NCBI RefSeq assembly: GCF_037974265.1
Contig: NZ_CP150233.1
Coordinates: 4,278,001-4,342,000 of the forward strand
Length of the DNA: 64,000 nt
Reading direction: 5' to 3'
Origin: Paenibacillus sp. FSL R5-0623
Lineage (GTDB): Bacteria; Bacillota; Bacilli; Paenibacillales; Paenibacillaceae
Shown here: in pieces, positions 11,218 through 19,666 of the stretch
How the letters are laid out: the number at the start of each line of letters is the position of its first letter
Numbering within the stretch: position 1 is the first letter of the stretch
Made by a program: the position numbers and the translations under genes
Notes under the pieces: generated by a model
The model's input: only the letters and a program-made list of their open reading frames with translations
What the model was told of the DNA's origin: nothing
Databases searched by the model: none

Positions 11218-11403
11218 TTATTTACGCAAATTACGATCGCTTGTCAGCCTGTTTTGCTGATTCATTACACGGCCTTCGTCCTGAACAGTTGAATCAGGGG
11301 GTGATAGCCCTCCTGCTCCATTCTCTAAGAATGCCCTTAAGTGATCTTCCCTTGTGTTATCCTGTTCCAGTCTCCTGAGCGTATCTTTCACATGGTTGTC
11401 CAT
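11218..11403 (-). CDS. Small hypothetical protein (61 aa)
   Basis: I do not recognise this protein. It is hydrophilic and highly charged (starts MDNHVKDTLRRLEQD, ends SDRNLRK), with no Cys pair, signal or membrane segment. Support for a real gene is the AAGGAGG site 11 bases before ATG 11403 and a strong hairpin about 155 bases downstream. No recognisable gene competes for the region on the other strand. It stands upstream of nothing obvious and downstream of the MtnU-like gene. Confidence 0.5.
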   Translation of the reverse strand: MDNHVKDTLRRLEQDNTREDHLRAFLENGAGGLSPPDSTVQDEGRVMNQQNRLTSDRNLRK

Positions 11404-11494
11404 TGATTGATCATCCTCCTTGGTGACGGGATAGTTATCATTACCCGTGTCATGGAAGAATAAACACTTTTTCTGAAGAATTTTATTTCAGTTT

Positions 11495-12316
11495 TTATTT
11501 TTCGCCAAAATAAACGCCAGGTCGACGGTCTTCAAATACGGGAATACGTCCGCGAACCTCATCTACCAGAGATGGACGAATAATTCCGGTCACGATCTCT
11601 TCCCCTTCGCCACCTTCAGCCACAATCTCACCCCAAGGATCAATGATGAGGGAATGTCCGAAAAATTCAGTCTCTCCCCCTTTACCCACACGGTTACAAG
11701 CGATCACATACATCTGATTCTCAATCGCTCGTGCGGTAAGCAACGTACGCCAGTGGTGCAGACGAGGTTTCGGCCATTCGGCGGGTACAATCAATGCCTT
11801 GGCACCATTCAAAGCAAGGGTGCGGGCAAGCTCCGGGAACCGGATGTCATAACAGATCGAAGCCCCCGCTGTAAGACCGTTCTGCAATTCAAAAATTTCA
11901 GGTTCCGCACCTGGCTGTAAATATTTCTCCTCGTCCATCAGACGGAACAAATGTAATTTATCGTATCGTGTTACCTGTTTTCCTTCACGATCATAAGCGT
12001 ACATTGTATTGTATATTTGACCATCCCGTTTCTCGGCAATTGACCCGCCAACGATGGAAATTTGATGTTTTTGAGCAAAAGCAGATAACCATTCCCGAGA
12101 TTTCTGGCCTTCCGGGTCAGCGAGTTCATGAATTTGAGTCAAAGCGTATCCGGTATTCCACATCTCAGGTAACACAGCCAGCCCCAGATCCGGATATTGT
12201 TCTACCGCACGCTCAAGCAACGTCTGCATATGTTTATGATTGGCCTCAGGGTCTCCGAGTTGAATATCGCCCTGAATCAGGGCTACACGCATTTCTCCCT
12301 GTTGTTTTTCTGTCAT
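11495..12316 (-). CDS. Carbon-nitrogen hydrolase, omega-amidase/MtnU-like
   Basis: Nitrilase-superfamily amidohydrolase, 273 residues from ATG 12316; GAGGAG is 8 bases upstream, while the GTG at 12325 overlaps that site. The catalytic triad is Glu51 (LPEMW), Lys120 (YDKLHLF) and Cys155 (ASICYDIRFPE). Omega-amidases hydrolyse alpha-ketoglutaramate or the keto-methionine-linked amide left after glutamine-dependent transamination. B. subtilis mtnU (ykrU), next to mtnE, is of this type. The presence of an MtnE-like aminotransferase and mtnWXB 3-11 kb away supports a methionine-salvage role, but other small amides remain possible. Confidence 0.8.
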   Translation of the reverse strand: MTEKQQGEMRVALIQGDIQLGDPEANHKHMQTLLERAVEQYPDLGLAVLPEMWNTGYALTQIHELADPEGQKSREWLSAFAQKHQISIVGGSIAEKRDGQIYNTMYAYDREGKQVTRYDKLHLFRLMDEEKYLQPGAEPEIFELQNGLTAGASICYDIRFPELARTLALNGAKALIVPAEWPKPRLHHWRTLLTARAIENQMYVIACNRVGKGGETEFFGHSLIIDPWGEIVAEGGEGEEIVTGIIRPSLVDEVRGRIPVFEDRRPGVYFGEK

Positions 12317-12389
12317 GACAAGCACTCCTCTGAACCGTAATACCTGCTATCATAGCTTGATCCTCTTGAGGACTGCAAGCCTGTTTTTA

Positions 12390-14012
12390 TTATGAACTTG
12401 CACACAACAACTCGGGGAGCAGGGTCAACAATCGATCACTCGTGAGTGCATCACCCACATTCCATGTTGACTCCTCCACAGGATATACCCGTCCATTCTG
12501 CACAGCCGGAAGGGCCTTCCAACTGGAACTTTTCATCAGCATCTCTGTAGCCTGTCTTGCCACAACTTCCTCAGGCAGCATAATAAACACATGATCTCCC
12601 GCGTACTGACGTACCGCTTCAGCCGAAATTTCCTTATAGGCTCTGCCTGCCGCAAGTGCTTCCTTCACTTTGGTAACTGGCCTGAATCCCATTGGATGAT
12701 ATAACATAGGCGCCAGACCGATATTGCCCATAACAAATAATCGTGCACCCCGATGGTATGTAAATACGGATGCCGTTTCTCCCTCTTCAATTACAGTATG
12801 GATCTTCGCCCACATCTGCTCAGTACGCTCCGCATAGGAGGTTAGCCATTGTTCAACCTGAAGTTGTCTGCCAAACCAGCTGCCCAATCTGCGCATTCGT
12901 TCTTCCAACGTGGCATGTGAATTGTAAGCAAGCGTCGGTGCAATCCGGTAAAGTTGTTCATACTGCTGTTCATTGCTGCTATCAAAAATAATCAAGTCCG
13001 GCTTCATGATAACAGCGGCTTCCACATTAACCGGGGCGACCGCGTCATATGTCCGATCTTCCAGCAACTGAATGCCCAGCATCAACAGATCCCCAGCGGA
13101 ATCTCCGTAATACATCATTCGCTTTGGGTTTACTGGAATATTCACATCATGACCCAACCAATCTTGTACTAATGTCTGCTGCTGAATCGATCTATCATAT
13201 TGACGAGGAGACAATCCGGTCATTTGGCGAAAACGCCTGCTGAAATAATACTCATCCTTAAACCCCACGCGACTCGCTATATCCCGAAGTGGTTCATCTG
13301 ATTTGCGAAGCCATTCCTTGGCATGTTTGATGCGAACATGATTCACATAATCGAGCGGCTTGTGACCCGTGAGTTGTCTGAAAAGAGTCGTATATTGTAC
13401 AGGTCTGATCTCCGCAAGACGTGCCAGTTTCTGTACAGTGATTTCTTCAGCATAATGGTCGTCCACATACTGAATCGTACTGTGTAGTCTTGTTTCCATA
13501 CTCTGTTCCGTCTTTGGAGAAGTGTACCGGGTAATGATCACCTCCATCCATTTTTGGAACTGTGCATTCAAATGACTGTATTCGGCATCCGTTTTATAAT
13601 TCCGAAGGACATACATTTGCTCAAGCAACCCACTTAACGGAGCATAGGGATAACCATTCAATTGGTTTCTGTGCTCAAATACAGGGCGAGTAAAGAGCTC
13701 GGGATCACCCGTCAACACATGAATAACATCAAAAGCCATTACGATATATTTCAATTCCGAGTTTTTACGATGTTCAATCTGGTACACCTCTCCCGGAGAA
13801 AGCGGATAAACACATCCCGTAGTAAACGGAAACTGTTCATGTCCAATATATAAATGCCCATCCCCTTCTTCGCAGATGAGGAAGGCATGTTTCTCACAAG
13901 CTACTTCCAGCATCACCTGTTCAGGTGGTTCAATTCGACGTACCAGATGACCCAGCCGAAACATGAATGCTGAAAAGAACAACGCTCCCCCATCGGCATC
14001 CAAAGCCTGCAT
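12390..14012 (-). CDS. AraC regulator fused to a siderophore-binding domain, Btr-like
   Basis: 540 residues with three parts: a cupin-like N-terminal domain (about 1-150), an AraC HTH domain (about 175-273, ending GLSPRQYDRS), and a C-terminal type-III periplasmic-binding domain (about 282-540). There is no signal peptide, so the binding domain is cytoplasmic. This is the architecture of B. subtilis Btr, which senses ferric bacillibactin and activates its uptake genes. The C-terminal domain is clearly homologous to the lipoprotein encoded next door (both share GETASVFT and IPVNPKR). A Fur-like box lies 26 bases before the ATG; AGGTG is the ribosome site. Confidence 0.88.
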   Translation of the reverse strand: MQALDADGGALFFSAFMFRLGHLVRRIEPPEQVMLEVACEKHAFLICEEGDGHLYIGHEQFPFTTGCVYPLSPGEVYQIEHRKNSELKYIVMAFDVIHVLTGDPELFTRPVFEHRNQLNGYPYAPLSGLLEQMYVLRNYKTDAEYSHLNAQFQKWMEVIITRYTSPKTEQSMETRLHSTIQYVDDHYAEEITVQKLARLAEIRPVQYTTLFRQLTGHKPLDYVNHVRIKHAKEWLRKSDEPLRDIASRVGFKDEYYFSRRFRQMTGLSPRQYDRSIQQQTLVQDWLGHDVNIPVNPKRMMYYGDSAGDLLMLGIQLLEDRTYDAVAPVNVEAAVIMKPDLIIFDSSNEQQYEQLYRIAPTLAYNSHATLEERMRRLGSWFGRQLQVEQWLTSYAERTEQMWAKIHTVIEEGETASVFTYHRGARLFVMGNIGLAPMLYHPMGFRPVTKVKEALAAGRAYKEISAEAVRQYAGDHVFIMLPEEVVARQATEMLMKSSSWKALPAVQNGRVYPVEESTWNVGDALTSDRLLTLLPELLCASS

Positions 14013-14037
14013 GTCGGTTCACCTCGTTTTTCTAAAA

Positions 14038-14052
14038 TGAGAATAATTATCA
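14038..14052. promoter_or_regulatory. Fur-box-like site before the Btr-like gene
   Basis: TGAGAATAATTATCA differs at one base from the 7-1-7 Fur core TGATAATNATTATCA and lies directly upstream of an iron-uptake regulator gene. Confidence 0.75.
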
Positions 14053-14115
14053 ATCGTTCTGTATGGTCTGATTATAAGCGAGCGATAGTCAATAATCCAG
14101 ATATGAGTTTAATCA

Positions 14116-14151
14116 GCAAAAAAGAGCGTTCAACGAAATGTTGAAGGCCCC
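14116..14151 (-). terminator. Terminator of the binding-protein gene
   Basis: TTCAAC and GTTGAA pair around a 5-base loop and extend through G-C and G-U pairs (GGGGC with GCTCT). Six Ts follow on the minus strand. It ends the unit encoding the 14215-15210 lipoprotein and separates it from the Btr-like gene. Confidence 0.75.
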
Positions 14152-14214
14152 TTTTACTTTTTTTATAACTGCATTACTCAAAGGTGTTACTGCCACCTCA
14201 CTAGCTCGTCACCA

Positions 14215-15210
14215 TTATTGAATCATCTGTTTTGGCAGCTCCTGTAACAGCCACTCCCTGGAAAGGGCATCACTAGAAGCTTTTACGATATTAAAACGAT
14301 ATACTTTTCCTTCTTTCACCGCAGGCAGGTTCTTCCAGATTGTACTATCCAGCAATTCCTTGGTGGATTGCTTAGCATCGTCGGTCACAGGATCCAGAAT
14401 AAATATCCGATCACCGGCAAATTCAGATAATTTTTCAGTCGAAATCTCTACAAATCCCATGTCTTCATCCAATACTTTCTGGATTTCCGCGGTTGGCTTC
14501 AGCCCGTCTTCTCCGTATAACAACTGTGGCAATCCTGCACCCGCCATGACAAACAGACGATTCCCGGGATACATGGTGAATACCGAAGCGGTCTCCCCTT
14601 CTTTCAATCCGTTCTCATGAAGTTGCGTCCACATCTCTTCCGTCGCTTTTTGATGAGCCGTAATCCAATCCTCCGCTTCTTGCTTCTTATTCAACAAATC
14701 GCCAAGGATACGCATGCGATCTTCTATTAAACCAAACGAATCAAATGTAACTGTGGGTGCAACCTTCGCGATCTGATCATATTGAGCTTCATCACTGTTG
14801 GAGAAAATGATCAGTTCGGGATTCAGGTCTAACGCCTTTTCCACACTGATCGGAAATCCTACATCTTCTGCCTGAGCAACCTGATCATCAAATACGGTTC
14901 CCTCTTGACGAAGTATGCCTACAGGAACAACACCAAGCGCGAGCAGATCCCCTGTAACTTCTCCATGATAGATAACTCGCTTCGGATTTACAGGAATCTC
15001 AACTTCATGGCCTGTCCAGTCTTTGAATATCCGGGTCTCCCCCTCATTCGTCTCTTCCGTTGCAGTTTGGATCTCTGTGGTTTCTGTGGCTGCTTTGGAA
15101 TCATCTGCGCCAGCAGCAGGTGTTGCAGCCTGATTTCCACAAGCCAATAGCAGGATGGATAACCATGTGATCGTTAATAATACTCCCGTATTTCGTATGC
15201 CCTTTTTCAT
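14215..15210 (-). CDS. Iron-siderophore ABC transporter binding lipoprotein
   Basis: 331 residues. The signal peptide ends in a lipobox (SILLLACGN), so the mature protein would be anchored outside the membrane. The rest is a FeuA/FhuD-type type-III binding protein from about residue 60 (DWTGHEVEIPVNPKR). Its gene follows a Fur-like box, fitting iron control. No permease or ATPase gene is adjacent, so it must work with components encoded elsewhere. Its sequence is closely related to the C-terminal domain of the neighbouring AraC regulator, suggesting that both recognise the same ligand. The actual siderophore is not evident. Confidence 0.9.
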   Translation of the reverse strand: MKKGIRNTGVLLTITWLSILLLACGNQAATPAAGADDSKAATETTEIQTATEETNEGETRIFKDWTGHEVEIPVNPKRVIYHGEVTGDLLALGVVPVGILRQEGTVFDDQVAQAEDVGFPISVEKALDLNPELIIFSNSDEAQYDQIAKVAPTVTFDSFGLIEDRMRILGDLLNKKQEAEDWITAHQKATEEMWTQLHENGLKEGETASVFTMYPGNRLFVMAGAGLPQLLYGEDGLKPTAEIQKVLDEDMGFVEISTEKLSEFAGDRIFILDPVTDDAKQSTKELLDSTIWKNLPAVKEGKVYRFNIVKASSDALSREWLLQELPKQMIQ

Positions 15211-15255
15211 TTCTATTTCTCCCCCTATATCATGTGCGTTGTGCTAGAAATTAAT

Positions 15256-15274
15256 GATATTGATTATCATTATC
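15256..15274. promoter_or_regulatory. Fur box before the binding-protein gene
   Basis: GATATTGATTATCATTATC matches the classical 19-base Fur consensus GATAATGATAATCATTATC at 17 of 19 positions and lies 46 bases before the start codon. Confidence 0.85.
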
Positions 15275-15470
15275 GGATATTATCATAAAACATGGCTTCT
15301 CTCAGCTCAATGGACAAAACGAAATGAGTACTTTCAGTTTTGTACAATACTCCGCTCTTTGCTCCTATGTACTGCATATTCAAGTGCATTTCCCTCTATA
15401 CAGCTCGGGATTGACGTGATAAATTAATGAGAACTATTTGCCATTTTTAATAACCGGAGTGATGAATCTA

Positions 15471-16679
15471 ATGACCCATTCAGACCATATAACTGCTCGT
15501 TCAGCTTTTAAGATACCGACTTCTGATGTGATGACACAGCTGCCAACGCAATTTTTTGCTACCCTTGTTCAAAATGTAAATCGTGAAATCGCAAGTGGAC
15601 ATGACGTGATCAATCTGGGTCAGGGGAACCCGGATACACCTACACCACCTCATATTGTGAAAACACTGCAAGAGTCGGCTGAGAATCCCCTCTACCACAA
15701 ATACTCCCCTTTTAGAGGGTACTCTTTCCTGAAGGAAGCCGTCGCCAAACGTTATAAGGAAGATTACAACGTTGATCTGGACCCCGAGACTGAAGTAGCC
15801 ATTCTGTTCGGAGGCAAAACCGGATTGGTTCAGTTACCTCAGATCCTGCTTAACCCCGGCGACACCGTTCTCGTTCCAGATCCGGGTTACCCGGATTACT
15901 GGTCTGGTGTTGCACTTGCCAAAGCAAACATGTCATTTATGCCTTTGCTGGAGTCCAATGCATTCCTGCCGGATTATGAAGCTGTTACAGCCGAAGATCG
16001 GGAGAAAGCCAAGCTGATGTTCCTGAACTATCCCAACAACCCAACGTCAGCAACGGCGCCCCTTTCCTTCTACGAAGATACGGTTGAATTCGCCATTCAA
16101 AATCAAATCGTAGTAGCCAGCGACTTTGCTTACGGTGCGATTGGATTCGACGGACATCGTCCCGTCAGTTTCCTGCAAGCCCCTGGTGCCAAAGAAGTGG
16201 GCATTGAGTTCTATACGTTATCCAAAACATACAATATGGCTGGATGGCGTGTTGGATTCGCACTCGGTAACGCAGAGATTGTCTCTAAGATCAATCTGCT
16301 TCAGGATCATATCTATGTTAGTATCTTCGGTGGAATTCAGGCTGCGGCAACGGAAGCACTTACTGGCTCCCAGGAATGTGTTGCCTCACTGGTTTCACGC
16401 TACGAATCCCGTCGCAATGCGTTTTATGACGCTCTTTCCTCGATTGGCTGGCAAGCTTCGAAACCCGCAGGTTCCTTCTTCAGCTGGTTGCCTGTACCTG
16501 CAGGCTATACCTCCGCTTCATTTGCAGACTTGTTACTGCGAGAAGCCAAGGTGGCCGTAGCCCCAGGTATTGGTTTTGGTTCACATGGAGAAGGCTATGT
16601 GCGCGCAGGACTGTTAAGTGATGAAAACCGATTACGCGAAGCTGTCGAGCGGATTGGCAAGCTGAATTTATTCAAGTAA
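15471..16679 (+). CDS. PLP aminotransferase, MtnE/PatA-like
   Basis: Class I/II aminotransferase of 403 residues from ATG 15471; GGAG at 15456 is spaced for this start and too close for the ATG at 15462. The PLP lysine lies in TLSKTYNMAGWRVGF, and the NYPNNPT motif binds the cofactor side. In B. subtilis the related MtnE (YkrV) transaminates keto-methylthiobutyrate to methionine, the last step of salvage. An MtnU-like hydrolase lies 3 kb upstream and mtnWXB lie 4-6 kb downstream on the same strand, supporting that role. It could also be a general aromatic or branched-chain aminotransferase. No S-box leader was seen before it. Confidence 0.8.
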   Translation: MTHSDHITARSAFKIPTSDVMTQLPTQFFATLVQNVNREIASGHDVINLGQGNPDTPTPPHIVKTLQESAENPLYHKYSPFRGYSFLKEAVAKRYKEDYNVDLDPETEVAILFGGKTGLVQLPQILLNPGDTVLVPDPGYPDYWSGVALAKANMSFMPLLESNAFLPDYEAVTAEDREKAKLMFLNYPNNPTSATAPLSFYEDTVEFAIQNQIVVASDFAYGAIGFDGHRPVSFLQAPGAKEVGIEFYTLSKTYNMAGWRVGFALGNAEIVSKINLLQDHIYVSIFGGIQAAATEALTGSQECVASLVSRYESRRNAFYDALSSIGWQASKPAGSFFSWLPVPAGYTSASFADLLLREAKVAVAPGIGFGSHGEGYVRAGLLSDENRLREAVERIGKLNLFK

Positions 16680-16699
16680 TTTACAGGACCATAACCCCT

Positions 16700-16728
16700 T
16701 TGCATATGCCAACTTTCCATGGTATGTT
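16700..16728 (+). promoter_or_regulatory. Promoter of the T-box proBAC operon
   Basis: TTGCAT (16700-16705) and TATGTT (16723-16728) are separated by 17 bases. Transcription would start near 16735, at the beginning of the T-box leader. Confidence 0.55.
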
Positions 16729-16734
16729 ATAAGA

Positions 16735-16982
16735 AATATTGAACGAAACGTGATGACGGGACCAGTAAGAGAATATCAGTCGCGCCCAGAGAGTAAATTC
16801 CACCCTGCTGAAAGAATTTACCGCGACTCTTCTCTGAAACCTACCCCTGAGCGGCCTGTTACGTACAGGACAGTGCCTTCTGTTACAGGGCATGAAGCCG
16901 GATGATCTAATCATCAATAAAGGTGGTACCGCGGAAGTAACGAACTTTCGTCCTTTTTAACTAAAGGGCGGAAGTTTTTTTT
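16735..16982 (+). promoter_or_regulatory. T-box riboswitch, proline specifier
   Basis: A full T-box leader precedes proB. Stem I covers about 16742-16856; its specifier loop reads GAAA-CCT-ACC with CCT (proline) at 16840-16842. The T-box sequence AAAGGTGGTACCGCGG is at 16919-16934. It is followed by a 13-pair terminator (ACTTTCGTCC to GGGCGGAAGT) with eight Ts ending at 16982. Uncharged tRNA-Pro should stabilise the antiterminator and let transcription enter proBAC. The proline specifier agrees with the genes it controls. Confidence 0.95.
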
Positions 16983-17040
16983 GTACCCGCAAAAGCCTGC
17001 TCCAGAAACACTTATTAATCATGTTTAAGGAAGTGAAACC

Positions 17041-18144
17041 ATGACTTCACGTATTGTAGTTAAGATTGGAAGCAGCTCGCTTACAACGGAAGAAGGCGGT
17101 CTGGATCGCAGTTCGATCACTTTTTTTGCCGGAGAAATTGCAGCATTGGCTGATCAGGGTCATGAAGTGCTTTTGGTCACCTCAGGAGCGGTAGCGGCCG
17201 GATTCCGGGAGATCGGTTATCCTCAGCGCCCCAAACTGCTACATGAGAAACAAGCCGCAGCGGCCGTTGGGCAGGCATTACTGATGCAGGCATATCAACA
17301 GGCTTTTGCAGCGCACCGCGTTACTACGGCGCAAATTTTGTTAACTCGTACAGACTTTCACAGTCGTAAACGCATGGGTAACGCAGGTATGACCGTAGAA
17401 GAGCTGCTTAAACAGCGAGTGATTCCGATTTTTAATGAGAATGATACGGTGTCGGTGGACGAATTGAAGTTTGGTGATAACGATCTGTTGTCCGCATTGG
17501 TTGCAAACCTGGTGAAGGCACAGCATCTGATCATTCTTACCGATACCAACGGCCTGTACACCGCAGATCCGCGTAAAGATCCTTCTGCCGTGCGTTACGA
17601 CCGTATCCCCGAAATCACGGCTGAGATCTATGCTTTTGCCGGTGGTTCAGGATCATCGGTTGGCACAGGCGGAATGCGATCCAAAGTTGATGCAGCCAAG
17701 GTAGCTACACGTGGAGGCGTACCTGTATTCGTGGGAAGTGTGAAAGAACCCGGAGATATGCAGAAGGCAGTTGATGGCACGGGAAAAGGCACTTATTTTG
17801 AGACACGACTCGCTTCGCTATCCCGTAAAAAGCAGTGGCTTGGCTTCATGTCCACTCCGCTGGGAACCGTCGTTGTGGATGATGGTGCTGAAGAAGCACT
17901 TGTCCATGGGGGCCACAGTCTTCTGCCTGTAGGGGTCAAGCGAGTACTGGGAACATTCCATGCCGGAGACGTCGTAGAGGTCATTGGAATGGATGAAACC
18001 TTGCTCGGTCGCGGTATTGTCAATTATGATGATGACCAGCTTCGACTCATTGCCGGACTTCCCAGTGGCGAAGTGATGAAACAACTCGCTAGCATCCACA
18101 GACTTGAAGTTATTCATAGAGACGAATGGATTACGTTAAAATAA
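17041..18144 (+). CDS. proB: Glutamate 5-kinase
   Basis: First enzyme of proline synthesis: phosphorylates glutamate to gamma-glutamyl phosphate. 367 residues with an amino-acid-kinase domain (about 1-255: VVKIGSSSLT, SGAVAAG, NENDTVS, and GTGGMRSKVDAA) and a C-terminal PUA domain (about 275-365), the full-length family form. AAGGAAG lies before the ATG. It is the first gene after the proline T-box, so its expression should rise when tRNA-Pro is uncharged, in addition to expected feedback inhibition by proline. Confidence 0.96.
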   Translation: MTSRIVVKIGSSSLTTEEGGLDRSSITFFAGEIAALADQGHEVLLVTSGAVAAGFREIGYPQRPKLLHEKQAAAAVGQALLMQAYQQAFAAHRVTTAQILLTRTDFHSRKRMGNAGMTVEELLKQRVIPIFNENDTVSVDELKFGDNDLLSALVANLVKAQHLIILTDTNGLYTADPRKDPSAVRYDRIPEITAEIYAFAGGSGSSVGTGGMRSKVDAAKVATRGGVPVFVGSVKEPGDMQKAVDGTGKGTYFETRLASLSRKKQWLGFMSTPLGTVVVDDGAEEALVHGGHSLLPVGVKRVLGTFHAGDVVEVIGMDETLLGRGIVNYDDDQLRLIAGLPSGEVMKQLASIHRLEVIHRDEWITLK

Positions 18145-18272
18145 ACATGAAGCTATATTAAGTTAAACTAATCATTTACACGTAACGGAGAGGACAGAAA
18201 AAACCTGAAAAAGCGGAGCGTTCGCCTTTATCACCGGATTTTCCCTTTAGAAAAGGGAATCGAAAAAATCTG

Positions 18273-18328
18273 GGGATAACAGCGATTGGAAGGTTATTCT
18301 GTCATCGTAGTGTCTGTGTAAATAATCT
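18273..18328 (+). repeat. Dispersed 56-bp intergenic repeat, copy 1
   Basis: Begins GGGATAACAGCGATTG and ends GTGTAAATAATCT. It matches the copy at 23164-23219 at the same length with few differences. It lies in the 238-base proB-proA gap, preceded by a compound hairpin (18230-18272: TTTCCCTTT/AAAGGGAA inside GGATTTT/AAAAATC). The gap holds no gene that I can see. Confidence 0.75.
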
Positions 18329-18382
18329 TTAGTCCAACATGTGGTTAAAATTTTAACTTTATATATATGAGGAGGAATTAAG

Positions 18383-19630
18383 ATGAGTGAAGTCAGAGAA
18401 AAAGCCAGCAAAGCCCAAGCAGCGGTTCCACAACTGAACCGATTGAATACAGAACAGAAAAATACAGCCCTGCGTGTCATGGCAAATGCTTTGATTAAGG
18501 AGACGGACTCCATCATTACGGCAAACGCCGAAGATCTGGCAAGAGGCAGAGAACAAGGCACGCCGGAATCCATGCTGGATCGACTCGCCCTTAATAAGGA
18601 GCGGATCGCAGGCATTGCTGAAGGGTTACGTCAGATTGCAGATCTGCCTGATCCAGTCGGCGAAGTGTTAGAGACATTTACCCGTCCAAACGGATTACAT
18701 GTTGAAAAATTAAGAGTGCCGATTGGCCTGATTGGCATCATCTACGAAGCTCGTCCTAATGTAACTGTAGACGCAGCCGGATTATGTCTCAAAACAGGTA
18801 ATGCAGTGCTTCTGCGCGGCGGTTCCTCTGCCCTGTCCTCCAATCGTAAAATTGTGGAGGTGCTGCATCAGGCACTCACAACGACAGATATGCCTGCTGA
18901 TGCTTTGCAACTGGTTGAAGATGCAGATCGTGCTTCCGTAGATGAGATGCTTAAGTTGAACGGACTGCTGGACGTCATCATTCCACGCGGCGGTGCTTCC
19001 CTCATTCGTAATGTGGTTGCCAATGCAACGGTACCTGTGATCGAAACTGGGGCTGGCATCTGCCATACCTATGTGGATGAATCAGCCGATCCGGTCATGG
19101 CAGCCGAAATTGCCATCAATGCCAAGGCACAACGTCCTTCTGTATGTAACTCCATGGAAACGTTACTGCTACATGCCGCATACGCGGAAGAGCACCTGCC
19201 TGCTCTTGCCGAACAATTCCGTGAGGCCAATGTGATTTTGAAAGGTTGCGACACGGTACGCCGTCTTGTCCCTTCCGCTCTTGAGGCAACTGAGGAAGAC
19301 TATGCGACCGAGTACAACGATTATATTTTAAATATCCGTGTGGTCAAGAATCTGGATGAAGCGATGCAGCACATCGCACATTACGGAACCAAACATTCCG
19401 AGTGTATCGTAACGAGGGATATAGCCCATGCAGAGCGCTTCATGCATGATGTGGATGCCGCAGCCGTCTATCACAATGCGTCCACACGTTTTACCGACGG
19501 ATTTGAATTTGGCTATGGAGCCGAAATTGGAATCAGTACTCAGAAACTGCATGCTCGTGGACCGATGGGACTACCAGCACTGACATCAACCAAATATCGG
19601 ATTACAGGCAATGGACAGATTCGTCAATAA
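18383..19630 (+). CDS. proA: Glutamate-5-semialdehyde dehydrogenase
   Basis: Reduces gamma-glutamyl phosphate with NADPH to glutamate semialdehyde, which cyclises to pyrroline-5-carboxylate. 415 residues, normal size. The catalytic Cys lies in RPSVCNSMETLL near residue 257, and the nucleotide-binding segment IYEARPNVTVDA near residue 120 is typical. AGGAGGAATTAAG precedes the ATG. It follows proB across a repeat-containing gap and continues into proC. Confidence 0.97.
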   Translation: MSEVREKASKAQAAVPQLNRLNTEQKNTALRVMANALIKETDSIITANAEDLARGREQGTPESMLDRLALNKERIAGIAEGLRQIADLPDPVGEVLETFTRPNGLHVEKLRVPIGLIGIIYEARPNVTVDAAGLCLKTGNAVLLRGGSSALSSNRKIVEVLHQALTTTDMPADALQLVEDADRASVDEMLKLNGLLDVIIPRGGASLIRNVVANATVPVIETGAGICHTYVDESADPVMAAEIAINAKAQRPSVCNSMETLLLHAAYAEEHLPALAEQFREANVILKGCDTVRRLVPSALEATEEDYATEYNDYILNIRVVKNLDEAMQHIAHYGTKHSECIVTRDIAHAERFMHDVDAAAVYHNASTRFTDGFEFGYGAEIGISTQKLHARGPMGLPALTSTKYRITGNGQIRQ

Positions 19631-19666
19631 TATACCAGCACCAGTTATATAGGAGGAACGATAAAT

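Noticed and set aside
12390-14012. Frameshifted fusion of two genes in the AraC/binding-domain protein
   Set aside because: The architecture is known (Btr) and the frame is continuous with normal domain order.
15210-15471. S-box (SAM riboswitch) before the MtnE-like gene
   Set aside because: No S-box core, stem set or terminator is present; the region holds a Fur box for the divergent lipoprotein gene.
16681-16917. Minus-strand frame of 78 codons
   Set aside because: It lies within the proline T-box leader, which explains the sequence.
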